DNA of 64,000 nucleotides from CAIWMF01 sp964402065 (GCA_964402065.1 CAYOAN010000005.1:1-64000), one strand, 5' to 3'. Shown: positions 25,711 through 35,109, counted from the stretch's first letter. Numbers and translations: made by a program. The notes: generated by a model not told the origin, from the letters alone.

Positions 25711-27654
25711 TTACGAAAGCATGGCCTCAAGGGCTTCTGCAACGGCTTCTGGGCTGACTCCAAGCATGCAGCGAAAGTCGATAGGGCATTCGCGTAAAAA
25801 GCAAGGACTGCAAGAAACATCATGTTGAAAGATACGATGATGATCTCCTTGAAGGCCTGTGCGAGTTGGATCAGTTGACCCAAAAATTGCAAGCGTAGGA
25901 ATGCCAAGAACGTCGGCTAAGTGCATTGTTCCTGTGTCATTAGTGAGGAGCAAATCGCAAGTTTTTAAAAGTTCGATCAGTTCAGCAAGGGAGGTTTCTC
26001 CAATTTTATTTTCAACGTGGCCATGAAATAGAGTGGATAAGATTTCATTGCCGATCGAACGCTCTGCAGCTGAGCCTACGAGGATCCACTCAATATTGTG
26101 CTTTGCAGAAAGCAAATCCATGACGTTGCGAAAGCGATCTGCGGGCCAACGCTTCGCAGGACCATACTCGGCTCCAGCAGCAATGGCTATGCGAGGCTTT
26201 GCGCGCCTGTTTTTTTCTTGCTGGTCTTCGGCTTCAAGCTTCAAGGCTCTATTCTGCTGAGGTGCGACATTGGCTCCTAGCCAATGAGCAACAGCAAAAT
26301 ATTGATCTCGTTCGTGAGCGTGTTTTTCAATCTGATCAGGAAAAGGTTGGTTAATGAGCCAAGAGCGGTACCTGCCTTTTTTCCCAACACGACCGATGCG
26401 ACGCGGAATGTTCGCTAGCCAGACTTCTAATGCTGAGCGCAAGGAGTTTGGGAGAAGAAGTGCAGCATCAAAAGCAGGAAGAATTGGTGATAGGGCTTTT
26501 TGTTTTAATAGTTTTGCAACGGTCCATGGAGAGGCTTTCGAGGGAATCTCAATAACGTCATCTACTTCAGGAATGGCTTTCCAAAGGCCTGCAAGCTTTG
26601 CAGGTGCCAAGATGGTGAGGCGAAGATCAGGGCGATCTGTTTTGAAAGAGCGAATAGCGGGGAGTGCCATACAAGCATCTCCTAGCCAGTTGGGAGAACG
26701 AACAAGGAGATTTAGCTTTTGAAGGTGTTCTGGTTTGGTTTGTGGTGGCAGGAAAAATCCACGACGCGTGCGGCTCAATAAGAAGGCGGGCTTGGGCAAT
26801 TTCCAGCGATTATGTACCCAAAACCAATCCGTCGGAGAACGTCGAATTTCTTGAGCTAGAGCTTCTCCTAAATCGTAAGTAATTTCTCCAATAGGGCGGT
26901 CCTTTGTTGGAATTGGAGGCTGAACGTGGATCACCCAACGTGCTATGCCTACGGTTCTGATAGTAATAGAAACGAGAGCGGCACCTGTCTTTTGAGCTAA
27001 TGTTGCAGCAAGAGGAGAAGTGGAAGCTAGTTTGTTAAAAAAAGGAGCCCAAATCCCAGCGTCGCCAGCATGTTGGTCTGTCAACACACCAAGTACACCG
27101 CCTTGTCGAAGGAGAGAAGCTGCTGCTGATAAATCTTTGCGTCTATCAAATGTGGCAACACCACGGCTTCGTCGATCATGATTGATTAAATCGTCAATAA
27201 AACGATTTTTAAGAGGTTGATAAACAGTCCCTGCAGCTCGTCCTGTGAGGCAGATTACAGCTTGGGCATTGAGCTCCCAGTTTCCAAAATGATTGAGCGC
27301 AGCGACAGTGCCGCCATGATTGTTTTGGACAATGAATTGCTCGAAATAGTCAGCTCCTTCAATCGTAAAAGTCTTACGAATTTCCTCGACTTGCATGGAG
27401 GGCATTTTTAATGAAGAAAGAATATTAGCTCCCAACATCATGAAGCTTTGACGCGTTAAGTGACGAATTTGGGTTGAAGAAAATTCTGTTCCGAAAGCAA
27501 TCTGTAAGTTTTTTCGAGCTAAGCGACGATATTGAGGCAGGAGAATCCATGCCAACCAACCAAGTCCTTGTCCACAGCGAAAACAACAATGCAGTGGTAG
27601 CATGCGAATGAGCGAAACAAAAAGAAGTGCAATGAAATAGATGAGACGGTCCAT
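25711..27654 (-). CDS. Fused lipid A acyltransferase (LpxL-like) and heptosyltransferase (GT9)
   Basis: This is a 647-residue two-domain protein. Residues 1-300 form an LpxL/HtrB-type lauroyl acyltransferase with an N-terminal membrane helix and the catalytic HX4E motif in NHFGNWE (His122, Glu127), plus GVLTDQHAGDAGIWAPFF. From about residue 318 a glycosyltransferase family 9 domain starts (LLVRSPNWLGDACMALPAIRSF), with LLTNDTGTMHLADVLGIPTLAIFGSTDP and a C-terminal CSPCFLRECP as in WaaF. It would couple late acylation of Kdo-lipid A to heptose addition at the cytoplasmic face of the inner membrane. The two activities are usually encoded separately. Confidence 0.9.
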   Translation of the reverse strand: MDRLIYFIALLFVSLIRMLPLHCCFRCGQGLGWLAWILLPQYRRLARKNLQIAFGTEFSSTQIRHLTRQSFMMLGANILSSLKMPSMQVEEIRKTFTIEGADYFEQFIVQNNHGGTVAALNHFGNWELNAQAVICLTGRAAGTVYQPLKNRFIDDLINHDRRSRGVATFDRRKDLSAAASLLRQGGVLGVLTDQHAGDAGIWAPFFNKLASTSPLAATLAQKTGAALVSITIRTVGIARWVIHVQPPIPTKDRPIGEITYDLGEALAQEIRRSPTDWFWVHNRWKLPKPAFLLSRTRRGFFLPPQTKPEHLQKLNLLVRSPNWLGDACMALPAIRSFKTDRPDLRLTILAPAKLAGLWKAIPEVDDVIEIPSKASPWTVAKLLKQKALSPILPAFDAALLLPNSLRSALEVWLANIPRRIGRVGKKGRYRSWLINQPFPDQIEKHAHERDQYFAVAHWLGANVAPQQNRALKLEAEDQQEKNRRAKPRIAIAAGAEYGPAKRWPADRFRNVMDLLSAKHNIEWILVGSAAERSIGNEILSTLFHGHVENKIGETSLAELIELLKTCDLLLTNDTGTMHLADVLGIPTLAIFGSTDPTRTGLQGDHHRIFQHDVSCSPCFLRECPIDFRCMLGVSPEAVAEALEAMLS

Positions 27655-27682
27655 TAAAAATATGAAAGATGAGGCTATGCTT

Positions 27683-27799
27683 TAGTGCATTAAATTGAAA
27701 AGAGAATGTCATCAGCTTGATTTTTCTTAGCGCCATGCTCGCTGGCTTACTCTAAGAAATGCCGGCATTCCTAAAAACCCTTTTCATTTTGCAGCACTA
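27683..27799. mobile_element. MITE-like element, family C (copy C2, shortened)
   Basis: The left end TAGTGCATTAAATTGAAAA matches C1 almost perfectly. The right end TTTTCATTTTGCAGCACTA is a diverged inverted copy. At about 117 bp it is shorter than C1 (161 bp), and the interior hairpin region is reduced. It lies just upstream of the LpxL-GT9 gene. Confidence 0.7.
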
Positions 27800-27880
27800 T
27801 GAATCTAAAGAGCGTGAGGAAATTTGTTTTTCTAAGGAGTTTCTTGTTTTTTAATATCGAGTCAATCTGATTATATTGTG
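27800..27880. other. Spacer between MITE C2 and MITE B3
   Basis: The 81 bp between the two elements are AT-rich and carry no frame or tRNA. Together C2, this spacer and B3 fill most of the 406-bp gap between the divergent LpxL-GT9 and purK genes. Confidence 0.4.
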
Positions 27881-28050
27881 TAGCTAAATTACCTTGAGCT
27901 TATAAAAAATCGGCTTGATTTTTTAAAATGCTCTAGGGAAAAGAAGTGCTCTCGTTCCGCTTGTTATCAAGGATAGCAAGCGGTCTTTAGGTTAGTCTTT
28001 TCTGAAAACTTTTTCGTTCTTTTCTGTCATCCCAAAGTAATTTGGCTATA
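27881..28050. mobile_element. MITE-like element, family B, diverged (copy B3)
   Basis: The left end TAGCTAAATTACCTTGAG and right end CCAAAGTAATTTGGCTATA are imperfect inverted repeats of the B type. The interior carries the B signature (CTCGTTCCGCTTGTTATC, hairpin, GGTTAGTCTTTTCTGAAAA) and, as in the nadB remnant, an inserted TTTTTTAAAATGCTCTAGG motif of family A. The right end lies 10 nt before the purK ATG and contributes its TATAAC hexamer. Confidence 0.75.
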
Positions 28051-28060
28051 ACTTGCACGC

Positions 28061-29188
28061 ATGAATTCTAATTTTTTTATAGGGCTTCTTGGCAGCGGAC
28101 AACTTGGGCAAATGATGGCTGCGGCTGCTAAAAAAATGGGGCATCGCGTCCTTGTTTATGATGTTCTTCCGGGCGGGCCCGCAGCTTCTGTTGCGGATGA
28201 GATGATTGTGGCTCCTTTTGAGGATGAGCAAGCTTTAAAAAAATTTGCAAGTAAAGTTGACCTCGTGACGCTAGAATTTGAAAACATTCCAGCAGCGACA
28301 TTGGAATTATTGGCTTCGCTCAAACCTCTCTATCCAGCACCAGACGTGGTGCGTATTTGCCAAGATCGAATTTTTGAAAAAACCTTTTTGCAAAGGCAAG
28401 GAGTTCCTGTTGCTCCCTTTCGAGTTGTTACCTCTCTTGATGAACTGACAAGAGCTGTTCAGGATTTAAAAAGCGATGGCATTCTAAAGACAGCAACGCT
28501 TGGCTACGATGGGAAAGGACAAGTTTCGATTGCAGCAGATGCCTCGGAATGCTCGTTGGAAGAGGCTTGGAAATCCTTAAAAACCAATCGGGCTGTGTTA
28601 GAAAAAAAAATTTCTTTCCTGGCGGAAGGTTCCGTTATTGTTGCGCGATCAACAAGTGGGGAGATAAAAGTTTTTCCACCACAAGAAAACGAGCACGTTC
28701 GGGGCATCCTCGATGTTTCGCGAGCCCCAGCTCGTTTTTCCAAGCAGGTTTTAGATCAAGCAGAGCGATTGGGAAGCATGATCGCAGAGGCTCTTAATGT
28801 CGTAGGGTTGATCACGGTTGAGTTTTTTGTTCTTCGCGACGACACCATTGTTGTCAATGAATTGGCGCCACGCCCACACAATTCGGGGCATCACACGATA
28901 GAGTCTTCTGTGACAAGTCAATTTGAGCAAGCGGTGCATGCGATTGTTGGAGACGCTCTTGGTTCAACAGAACTAAAACAGCCGGCTATCATGCTCAATC
29001 TTTTAGGCGATTTATGGAAAGAAGGAGAGCCTGACTGGGAGGCGCTTTCAGGGTGTCCGGAGACGTTTTTGCATCTTTATGGAAAAAAAGAAGCAAAGAC
29101 AGGGCGTAAAATGGGGCATGTAACATTTACGGGAGAAAACTGCGAACAGCTGCTGCAGCAGGCAAAAAAAACATTCAAAAAAGAGTGA
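28061..29188 (+). CDS. purK: N5-carboxyaminoimidazole ribonucleotide synthase
   Basis: This 375-residue ATP-grasp enzyme converts AIR, bicarbonate and ATP to N5-CAIR in purine synthesis. The N-terminal IGLLGSGQLGQMMAAAAKKMG, then VTLEFENIP, the ATP-grasp strand TATLGYDGKGQ, and ELAPRPHNSGHHTIE are diagnostic of PurK. No purE is adjacent, although the two are often paired. The gene starts only 10 nt after MITE B3. TATAAC at 28047-28052 ends 8 nt before the ATG and no Shine-Dalgarno sequence exists, so expression may depend on the element. Confidence 0.95.
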   Translation: MNSNFFIGLLGSGQLGQMMAAAAKKMGHRVLVYDVLPGGPAASVADEMIVAPFEDEQALKKFASKVDLVTLEFENIPAATLELLASLKPLYPAPDVVRICQDRIFEKTFLQRQGVPVAPFRVVTSLDELTRAVQDLKSDGILKTATLGYDGKGQVSIAADASECSLEEAWKSLKTNRAVLEKKISFLAEGSVIVARSTSGEIKVFPPQENEHVRGILDVSRAPARFSKQVLDQAERLGSMIAEALNVVGLITVEFFVLRDDTIVVNELAPRPHNSGHHTIESSVTSQFEQAVHAIVGDALGSTELKQPAIMLNLLGDLWKEGEPDWEALSGCPETFLHLYGKKEAKTGRKMGHVTFTGENCEQLLQQAKKTFKKE

Positions 29189-29252
29189 AATTTTTTTGCA
29201 AAATAAAATTGATGTGTATTTTTTAAGTAAGATAATTTTTTAATTTCAAACT

Positions 29253-30242
29253 ATGAATAATTCGATTCAAGAACTTGATCGGCGGGTGCAAGAGGCAGGC
29301 GCTTGGATTCACCCTTTAGTACAGGAAGTAAGTCGTGTTGTTATTGGGCAACAAGGACTCGTTCAGAGCCTTCTCATTGGCTTGCTTAGCAATGGGCATG
29401 TGTTGTTAGAAGGCGTTCCAGGGTTGGCAAAGACGTTAACTGTGCGGACGTTGGCCTCCTGTATTGATGCTTCGTTTCAACGATTACAATTTACACCAGA
29501 TCTCCTGCCGGCAGATTTGATTGGAACGCTGATTTACAACCCGCGTGAGACGATGTTCACAACGCGCAAAGGTCCCATTTTTGCAAATCTCATTTTAGCT
29601 GATGAAATCAATCGTGCTCCTGCAAAAGTCCAGAGCGCCTTGTTAGAGGCGATGCAGGAACATCAAGTTACCATTAGTGAAGAGACATACCCGCTTCCAG
29701 ATCCTTTCTTGGTTTTAGCAACACAAAATCCATTAGAACAAGAAGGTACTTATCCTCTCCCAGAAGCGCAGCTTGATCGGTTTATGCTCAAAGTAGTGGT
29801 TGGTTATCCTTCTCGCAAAGAAGAGCGGGCTATTCTTGATGCAATGGCTACTTCCTCTCCACGTTTGGGTGTCAACCAAGTGATTTCTAAGGAGCAAATT
29901 TTAGAAGCGCGTGACGTTGTGAATCAAATTTACGTGGATGATAAAGTCAAAGACTACATCGTTGATCTTGTCTGGGCAACGCGCGAGCCATCGGCTTACA
30001 AATTAAAACTAGATGGAATGATTCGCTATGGAGCATCTCCACGAGCAACAATTTACTTAACATTGGCTGCAAAAGCTCATGCTTTCTTGCATGGCCGCGG
30101 ATATGTAACGCCACATGACGTTAAATCAATCGGCGTTGAAGTCTTGCGTCATCGCGTTGCCGTTAGCTATGAGGCCGAAGCAGAGTCTATCACTTCGGAA
30201 GATGTGATTGGAAAAGTCTTTGCTGGACTTGTTGTGCCCTAG
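29253..30242 (+). CDS. MoxR-type AAA+ ATPase
   Basis: This is a 329-residue chaperone-like ATPase. Walker A is GVPGLAKT, Walker B LILADEINRAPAKVQSALLEAMQE, sensor ATQNPLEQEGTYPLPEAQLDRFM. MoxR proteins work with von Willebrand A (VWA) proteins to insert cofactors or assemble complexes. Here it opens an aerotolerance-type operon of seven genes with two VWA proteins. A TTTAAT hexamer ends exactly 8 nt before the ATG. Confidence 0.93.
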   Translation: MNNSIQELDRRVQEAGAWIHPLVQEVSRVVIGQQGLVQSLLIGLLSNGHVLLEGVPGLAKTLTVRTLASCIDASFQRLQFTPDLLPADLIGTLIYNPRETMFTTRKGPIFANLILADEINRAPAKVQSALLEAMQEHQVTISEETYPLPDPFLVLATQNPLEQEGTYPLPEAQLDRFMLKVVVGYPSRKEERAILDAMATSSPRLGVNQVISKEQILEARDVVNQIYVDDKVKDYIVDLVWATREPSAYKLKLDGMIRYGASPRATIYLTLAAKAHAFLHGRGYVTPHDVKSIGVEVLRHRVAVSYEAEAESITSEDVIGKVFAGLVVP

Positions 30243-30280
30243 ATGGGATCCAAGTTTTAAGCTTCAGGTTGCAGTAAAAA

Positions 30281-31162
30281 GTGATGAAAACTTCTTCAGA
30301 AATTCTTCGCAAGATGCGGCGCATCGAATTGCAGACGAAGCGTCTGGTCGAATCTTCTTTTGCGGGTCAATATCAGAGCGTCTTTAAAGGGCGCGGGATG
30401 AATTTCGAAGAAGTCCGCCCCTATATGCCTGGAGACGAAATTCGAACGATTGATTGGAATGTAACAGCGCGTACAGGAGAGCCCTACATTAAAAAATTTA
30501 ATGAAGAGCGAGAGGTTACGGTAATGATTCTGTTGGACGTGAGTGCTTCTGGAAATTTTGGAAGCGTTCATGAAAGCAAGCGAGAGGTGGCTGCGGAAGT
30601 CGCGGCGCTCCTCGCTTTCAGCGCTATTTATAACAACGATAAAGTTGGATTGATTCTGTTTTCTGATCAAATCGAACTTTTTATTCCCCCTAAAAAAGGA
30701 AGGCTCCACCATTTGCATCTCATTCGGGAAATGTTTTTTTTCCAGCCAAAAAGTCGCAAAACTAATGTTGCGCAAGCGCTGGAATTTTTGAATAGAATTC
30801 TTACTCGGCGTGCCATTGTATTTGTAATTTCTGACTTTTTTGATGGTGATTTTTCACGACCTTTAACCGTTGCGGCCAAGCGCCACGATATGATAGCTCT
30901 TCCCGTCGTCGACCCTGTTGAAGAAAACTTTCCAGATGTTGGGGTGATCACACTTCAAGATCCTGAGACAGGAGAGCAAATAGAAATTAACACTAGTGCC
31001 CGCTCCTTCAGCGCAAGCTATCAAGCGGAGGTTGAGCAAAAAAAGAAAAAATTACTGCGCCTTTTTGGATCGCACCATGTCGATACGGTTCCTCTTCGAA
31101 CAGATGAAGATTACTTGCCAACTCTTCGATCTTTTTTTGCTCACCGAGAAAGAAGAAGATAG
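30281..31162 (+). CDS. DUF58 / VWA-like domain protein of the Bat operon
   Basis: This 293-residue protein carries the DUF58 signature GRGMNFEEVRPYMPGDEIRTIDWNVTARTGEPYIKKF and then a VWA-type metal-site motif LLDVSASG. It is the standard partner gene directly after moxR in Bat operons and is thought to act in complex assembly at the membrane. GTG (30281) and ATG (30284) are adjacent start options; the ATG gives 292 residues. It ends 71 bp before the next gene. Confidence 0.9.
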   Translation: MMKTSSEILRKMRRIELQTKRLVESSFAGQYQSVFKGRGMNFEEVRPYMPGDEIRTIDWNVTARTGEPYIKKFNEEREVTVMILLDVSASGNFGSVHESKREVAAEVAALLAFSAIYNNDKVGLILFSDQIELFIPPKKGRLHHLHLIREMFFFQPKSRKTNVAQALEFLNRILTRRAIVFVISDFFDGDFSRPLTVAAKRHDMIALPVVDPVEENFPDVGVITLQDPETGEQIEINTSARSFSASYQAEVEQKKKKLLRLFGSHHVDTVPLRTDEDYLPTLRSFFAHRERRR

Positions 31163-31233
31163 ACGCTTTGAGAAAAAATGAAACCTGCTCTGAATGATGA
31201 TTTTTTAAGATCAGCATAACTTTAATTGTTGAT

Positions 31234-31782
31234 ATGACAACTAGCCCTACCTCTTATTTTCCGAGCTCCGTCGGCCAAGCTTCATCCCAAGTCCCTTCCC
31301 CTGCCCCCATTCATGACATTGTGGGACCCGTGCCCTTTTTTCCATACACAACACTACAGGTTTTTGTGACTGTGATGATCGTCATTTTTTTATTAGGTGG
31401 TCTTGGATATTTGATATGGCGGGGCCGTCGCCAGCGACCGCTCACTCGGAAAGAAGCCATGTTGCAAGCGCTGGCTGAAATGAAAAAAGAACTTATGGTC
31501 GGGAGTGATCACGATTTTGGAATTCGTGTCTCAACCTTGCTGAGAAATTATTTAGGAGAGGTGTTGGGATTGGCGGCGCCGCGCCAAACCACCGAAGAGT
31601 TTTTAAAGTCATTGCAGGGATCGCAGCCTTTTTCTGTACAAGAGCAAGAAGCTTTAACCAACTTTTTGCAATATTCGGATGTTTTGAAATTTGCACAAGG
31701 TGTTGCGGAAGCAGCAGAACGGTTGGCATTGATTGAAGCAGCTGAAAAGTTTGTTCACAAAGGAATGGAGGAGGCAGCATGA
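31234..31782 (+). CDS. DUF4381-like membrane protein of the Bat operon
   Basis: This 182-residue protein has a Pro-rich N-terminus, one transmembrane helix (about 45-67) and a cytoplasmic helical domain. The order moxR-DUF58-this gene-batA is the usual position of DUF4381 proteins. LTRKEAMLQALAEMKKE and the TLLRNYLGEVLGLAAPRQTTEEFL region fit that family. TTTAAT lies 7 nt before its ATG, so an additional internal promoter is possible. Its end overlaps the batA start by 4 nt. Confidence 0.75.
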   Translation: MTTSPTSYFPSSVGQASSQVPSPAPIHDIVGPVPFFPYTTLQVFVTVMIVIFLLGGLGYLIWRGRRQRPLTRKEAMLQALAEMKKELMVGSDHDFGIRVSTLLRNYLGEVLGLAAPRQTTEEFLKSLQGSQPFSVQEQEALTNFLQYSDVLKFAQGVAEAAERLALIEAAEKFVHKGMEEAA

Positions 31783-32795
31783 GTGCTTGGTTCCATCACG
31801 GAATAAGTTTTGCGCACCCTTGGTTTTTATTAGGCTTGCTGCTTTTGCCTCTGCTCAGCCTGTTGCAGGGCGGAAAGGGAGGCGCAGGCGTGATTTTTTC
31901 ATCAACAACGCTGGTTGCGCAATTAGGGCAAGCACATCGATCTGCTGCTGGAGCGGTCCTTGCAACTTTGCTATACGGGGCAATGGGTTCTCTCATTGTC
32001 GCTTTGGCGCGTCCTCAATGGAGTAATACAACGACACGAATTCAAGCCAGTGGTATTGATATCATGATTGTGCTTGATGTTTCGGGATCAATGGCGACAG
32101 AGGATTACGTGATTGGAGGGAAGCGTGCAAGTCGACTGGAGGCCGTAAAACAAGTGACGCAGCAATTCATTGAGGGGCGCCCTAATGATCGTATGGGGAT
32201 CATTGCTTTTGCTGGCCGTCCTTATCTTGTGAGCCCTATTACTCTTGATCATGACTGGTTAATTCAAAACCTCGATCGCACTCAGTTAGGGCTTGTTGAA
32301 GATGGGACTGCAATTGGTTCTGCCCTCGCCTCTGCGGCATCTCGTTTAAAAAATAAAGAAGCGAAAAGTAAATTGATTGTCCTTTTAACAGATGGTGCTA
32401 ATAACGCCGGAAAAGTCATGCCGCTCACGGCCGCCGAAGCTGCTCAGGCTCTTGGAATCCGCATCTACACGATTGGTGCTGGAAGTAATGGGCCTGTTTC
32501 TATACCGGCACGAGATCCTTTTGGAAGAGTGGTCATGCAAAAAGTAACCTTTGATTTTGATGAAAAATTACTGCAACAGATCGCTCAGATTGGGGATGGT
32601 AAATATTTTCGAGCTGCTGATGAAGCCTCCTTGCAGAAAACTTTTCAAGAGATTGATCGGCTTGAAAAAAGTTCCGTGACAGTTGATAAAAAAACAGATG
32701 TGAAAGACTTTTTTTGGTGGTTTCTAGGCCTAACGCTCTTGCTGCTAACGCTAGAAATGATTTTGTCTCAAACCAAGTGGAATAAAATTCCATAA
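31779..32795 (+). CDS. batA: VWA-domain membrane protein BatA
   Basis: This 338-residue protein has two N-terminal transmembrane helices, a central VWA domain and a C-terminal helix. The metal-ion-dependent adhesion site is complete: DVSGSMA at the start, a Thr-bearing DGTAIGSAL and LLTDGANNAG. It is a Bat (Bacteroides aerotolerance) protein exposed at the inner membrane. A strong Shine-Dalgarno GGAGGAGG ends 4 nt before the ATG, in contrast to most operon-leading genes of this window. Confidence 0.9.
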   Translation: MSAWFHHGISFAHPWFLLGLLLLPLLSLLQGGKGGAGVIFSSTTLVAQLGQAHRSAAGAVLATLLYGAMGSLIVALARPQWSNTTTRIQASGIDIMIVLDVSGSMATEDYVIGGKRASRLEAVKQVTQQFIEGRPNDRMGIIAFAGRPYLVSPITLDHDWLIQNLDRTQLGLVEDGTAIGSALASAASRLKNKEAKSKLIVLLTDGANNAGKVMPLTAAEAAQALGIRIYTIGAGSNGPVSIPARDPFGRVVMQKVTFDFDEKLLQQIAQIGDGKYFRAADEASLQKTFQEIDRLEKSSVTVDKKTDVKDFFWWFLGLTLLLLTLEMILSQTKWNKIP

Positions 32796-32803
32796 AGAGT
32801 TTT

Positions 32804-35012
32804 ATGAATGCTGTTGATCACTCGCTCATCTTTGGTCGCGCAATGTGGCTTTGGTTGCTTCTTGCACTGGTACCTCTTGCTCTGCTTTTTTGGTTGGCAC
32901 ATCGCCGTCGAGCACGACTGCTTGCCAAGATTATAGCGCCACGACTACGTTCTTGGCTGCTTTCATCGATCTCTCCTTGGAAAAGAGCTGCGTCTTCGGT
33001 ATTGATGCTCCTGGCCTGGGGAATTCTGGTTATCGCTTTAGCAGAGCCTCGATGGGGATACGAAGAAAAGAAAGTGATCTCTCGTGGACGTGATGTGATT
33101 CTCGCCATTGACACTTCTAGGAGCATGTTGGCAACAGATGTAATGCCAACACGCCTGGCGCGAGCAGAGCTTTTGGGACAAGATGTGCTTGATTTGTTGC
33201 CTGGAGATCGTGTGGGTCTGATTGCTTTTGCTGGCAATGCTTTTTTACAAGCACCCATGACATTAGATCATCATGCAGTGACAACATCGCTTGCAGAACT
33301 AGACACAACCCTCATTCCCAAGGGAGGGACCAATATTTCGGAGGCTATTCGAACAGCAGAGATTGCTTTTGGAAAAGGAGAAGGAACAAGTCGAGCTTTG
33401 ATCATCATGACAGATGGTGAGGATTTAGAGGAAAATGCTGTTGTCGTCGCCAAGGAAGCGGCTGCACAAGGAATTAAAATTTTTACTATTGGCATCGGCT
33501 CAGCTGCAGGTTCACTCATTCCCATTAAAAATGAAAACGGAAGAAGCGATTTTGTGCGTGATGAACATGGAAAGCCCGTTCTTTCAAGGCTAGATGAGAC
33601 ACGCTTAAAAGACATTGCCCAAGTTACAGGCGGATTCTATGAACCTTTTAGTTCTCAAGCAGGGCGAATGATTGTTGAAAAGGGCATTATCCCGTTAGAG
33701 GCCGGTGTCACAGGGGAAATGAGTGCGAGAAGGCCAATCGAGCGCTACGAAATTCCAGCAAGTTTAGCGCTATTGCTACTTGTTATTTCGATTTTATTGA
33801 AAAATGGAAAAAGCTTTTCGTCATGCTATCGCAAGAAGAAGCAGCTTGTTACATGCTGGGTTGGCATTTGCATGCTGGTGTCCGCAGGTGTTCAGGCTAA
33901 TCCTGGCATTCAAGAATACCAACAAGGTAATTATGAAGCCGCGCTTCAAAACTTTGAGCAGAGGCTCAGAAAAATGCCTGCTTCTCCTGAAATTCGCTTT
34001 GATGCAGGAGCCGCTGCTTACAAAAAAGGAGAGTATGAAAAGGCAGAGGATTATTTTACGAGTGCAATGACTTCTTCTGATCCAAAACTACAGGAAGCTG
34101 CAACTTACAATCTTGCGAATGCACTTGTTCGAGCTGGAGAGCAGCAACAAGATCGTTCGGTCAAACTTTCTAATTGGAAAAATGCGCTTCAGCATTATGA
34201 AACCGTTTTAAAACAAGATCCCAAAAATAAAGATGCTAAAGAAAACCGCGACCTTGTTAAAAAATTGATAGAGGATTTGCAAAAAAAACAGGAAGAAAAA
34301 AATCCACCACAAAATAAAAGTCAGCAGCANNNNNNNNNNNNNNNNNNNNNNNNNNNNNNNNNNNNNNNNNNNNNNNNNNNNNNNNNNNNNNNNNNNNNNN
34401 NNNNNNNNNNNNNNNNNNNNNNNNNNNNNGAATCAACAGCAACAGCAGAATCAACAGCAACAGCAGAATCAACAGCAACAGCAGAATCAACAGCAACAGC
34501 AGCAACAGCAGCAACAACAGCAACAACAGCAACAACAGCAACAGTCGCAATCTCAGCAAAGCAGTGCTGAGCCAAGCCCAACACCATCTCCAAGTAATTT
34601 AAAAAATCAACAAGGTTCTTCTGGACAGGGAGAGCAACAAGGTGCGCCATCGCCAACTCCAGCATTGCCTTCACAGAGCGAAGGTTCTTCTGCAGCCCCG
34701 ACTCCAACGGCAACGCCCTCTCCTTCTTCGCAAGCAGGCGCTCAGCATGCTCCTTTACCACCACAAGCGAAAGGAGAGACTCCAGTAACTCCGCAACCAA
34801 CGCCTGGTGAAAAAAAGAGCGGGACTCTTCAAGAAGTTGGACAAGGTGGAGATCAGGCGGAAGGCAGGTCAGAAAGCGAGAGTGACGAAAAAAATGACAA
34901 GGGAATGTCCCGCCATCAAGCCGAGGGCCTACTTCGATCTGTTGAAGAAGAAGAGCAACAGGTAAAATTTCAGCAACGAGGCAACATGGAAGAAGTCACC
35001 AAAGATTGGTAG
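32804..35012 (+). CDS. batB: BatB/BatC fusion: VWA plus TPR protein with Gln-rich tail (broken by assembly gap)
   Basis: The N-terminal part resembles BatB: two membrane helices, a VWA domain with DTSRSML and IMTDGEDLEE, and a further helix. From about residue 365 a BatC-like periplasmic TPR region follows (YQQGNYEAALQNFEQRL, KKGEYEKAEDYFTSAM). After position 34330 there are 100 N, then CAG/CAA repeats and a Pro/Ser/Gln-rich tail ending ...GMSRHQAEGLLRSVEEEEQQ...TKDW. The frame before the gap and the Asn/Gln-rich frame after it differ by one, so the real gap length is not 100. Read across, this is one protein of more than 730 residues. Confidence 0.82.
34330..34429. other. Assembly gap of 100 N
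   Basis: Exactly 100 undetermined bases, the conventional placeholder for a gap of unknown size. It falls where an 18-base coding repeat (AAT CAA CAG CAA CAG CAG, Asn-Gln5) begins, so short reads probably failed to bridge it. Confidence 0.97.
34430..34550 (+). repeat. Asn-Gln5 coding tandem repeat and CAG/CAA run
   Basis: Four visible copies of the 18-base unit AATCAACAGCAACAGCAG are followed by CAG CAA CAA CAG runs, giving a Gln-rich tract in the periplasmic tail of BatB/C. More copies are likely to be hidden in the N gap. Such runs slip easily, so the length may vary between strains. Confidence 0.9.
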
Positions 35013-35109
35013 CTAGAAATTGCAAGAGCTTCTTCATTTGCTAAAAAAACATATCCTTCGCATTAACAAAAACTATCAAGTAATGTCATGGCTCCTTTCA
35101 TAATAACAA

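Noticed and set aside
34430..34550. CRISPR-like direct repeats
   Set aside because: The units are contiguous in-frame codons without spacers, i.e. a coding microsatellite.
32804..34570. Apparent ESTATA-repeat ending of batB
   Set aside because: This frame results from the arbitrary 100-N gap length; the Asn-Gln frame continues to a BatC-type C-terminus.
34257..34800. Minus-strand frames rich in Leu or Val-Ala over the CAG region
   Set aside because: They are translations of the CAG/CAA repeat in other frames and run across the N gap.
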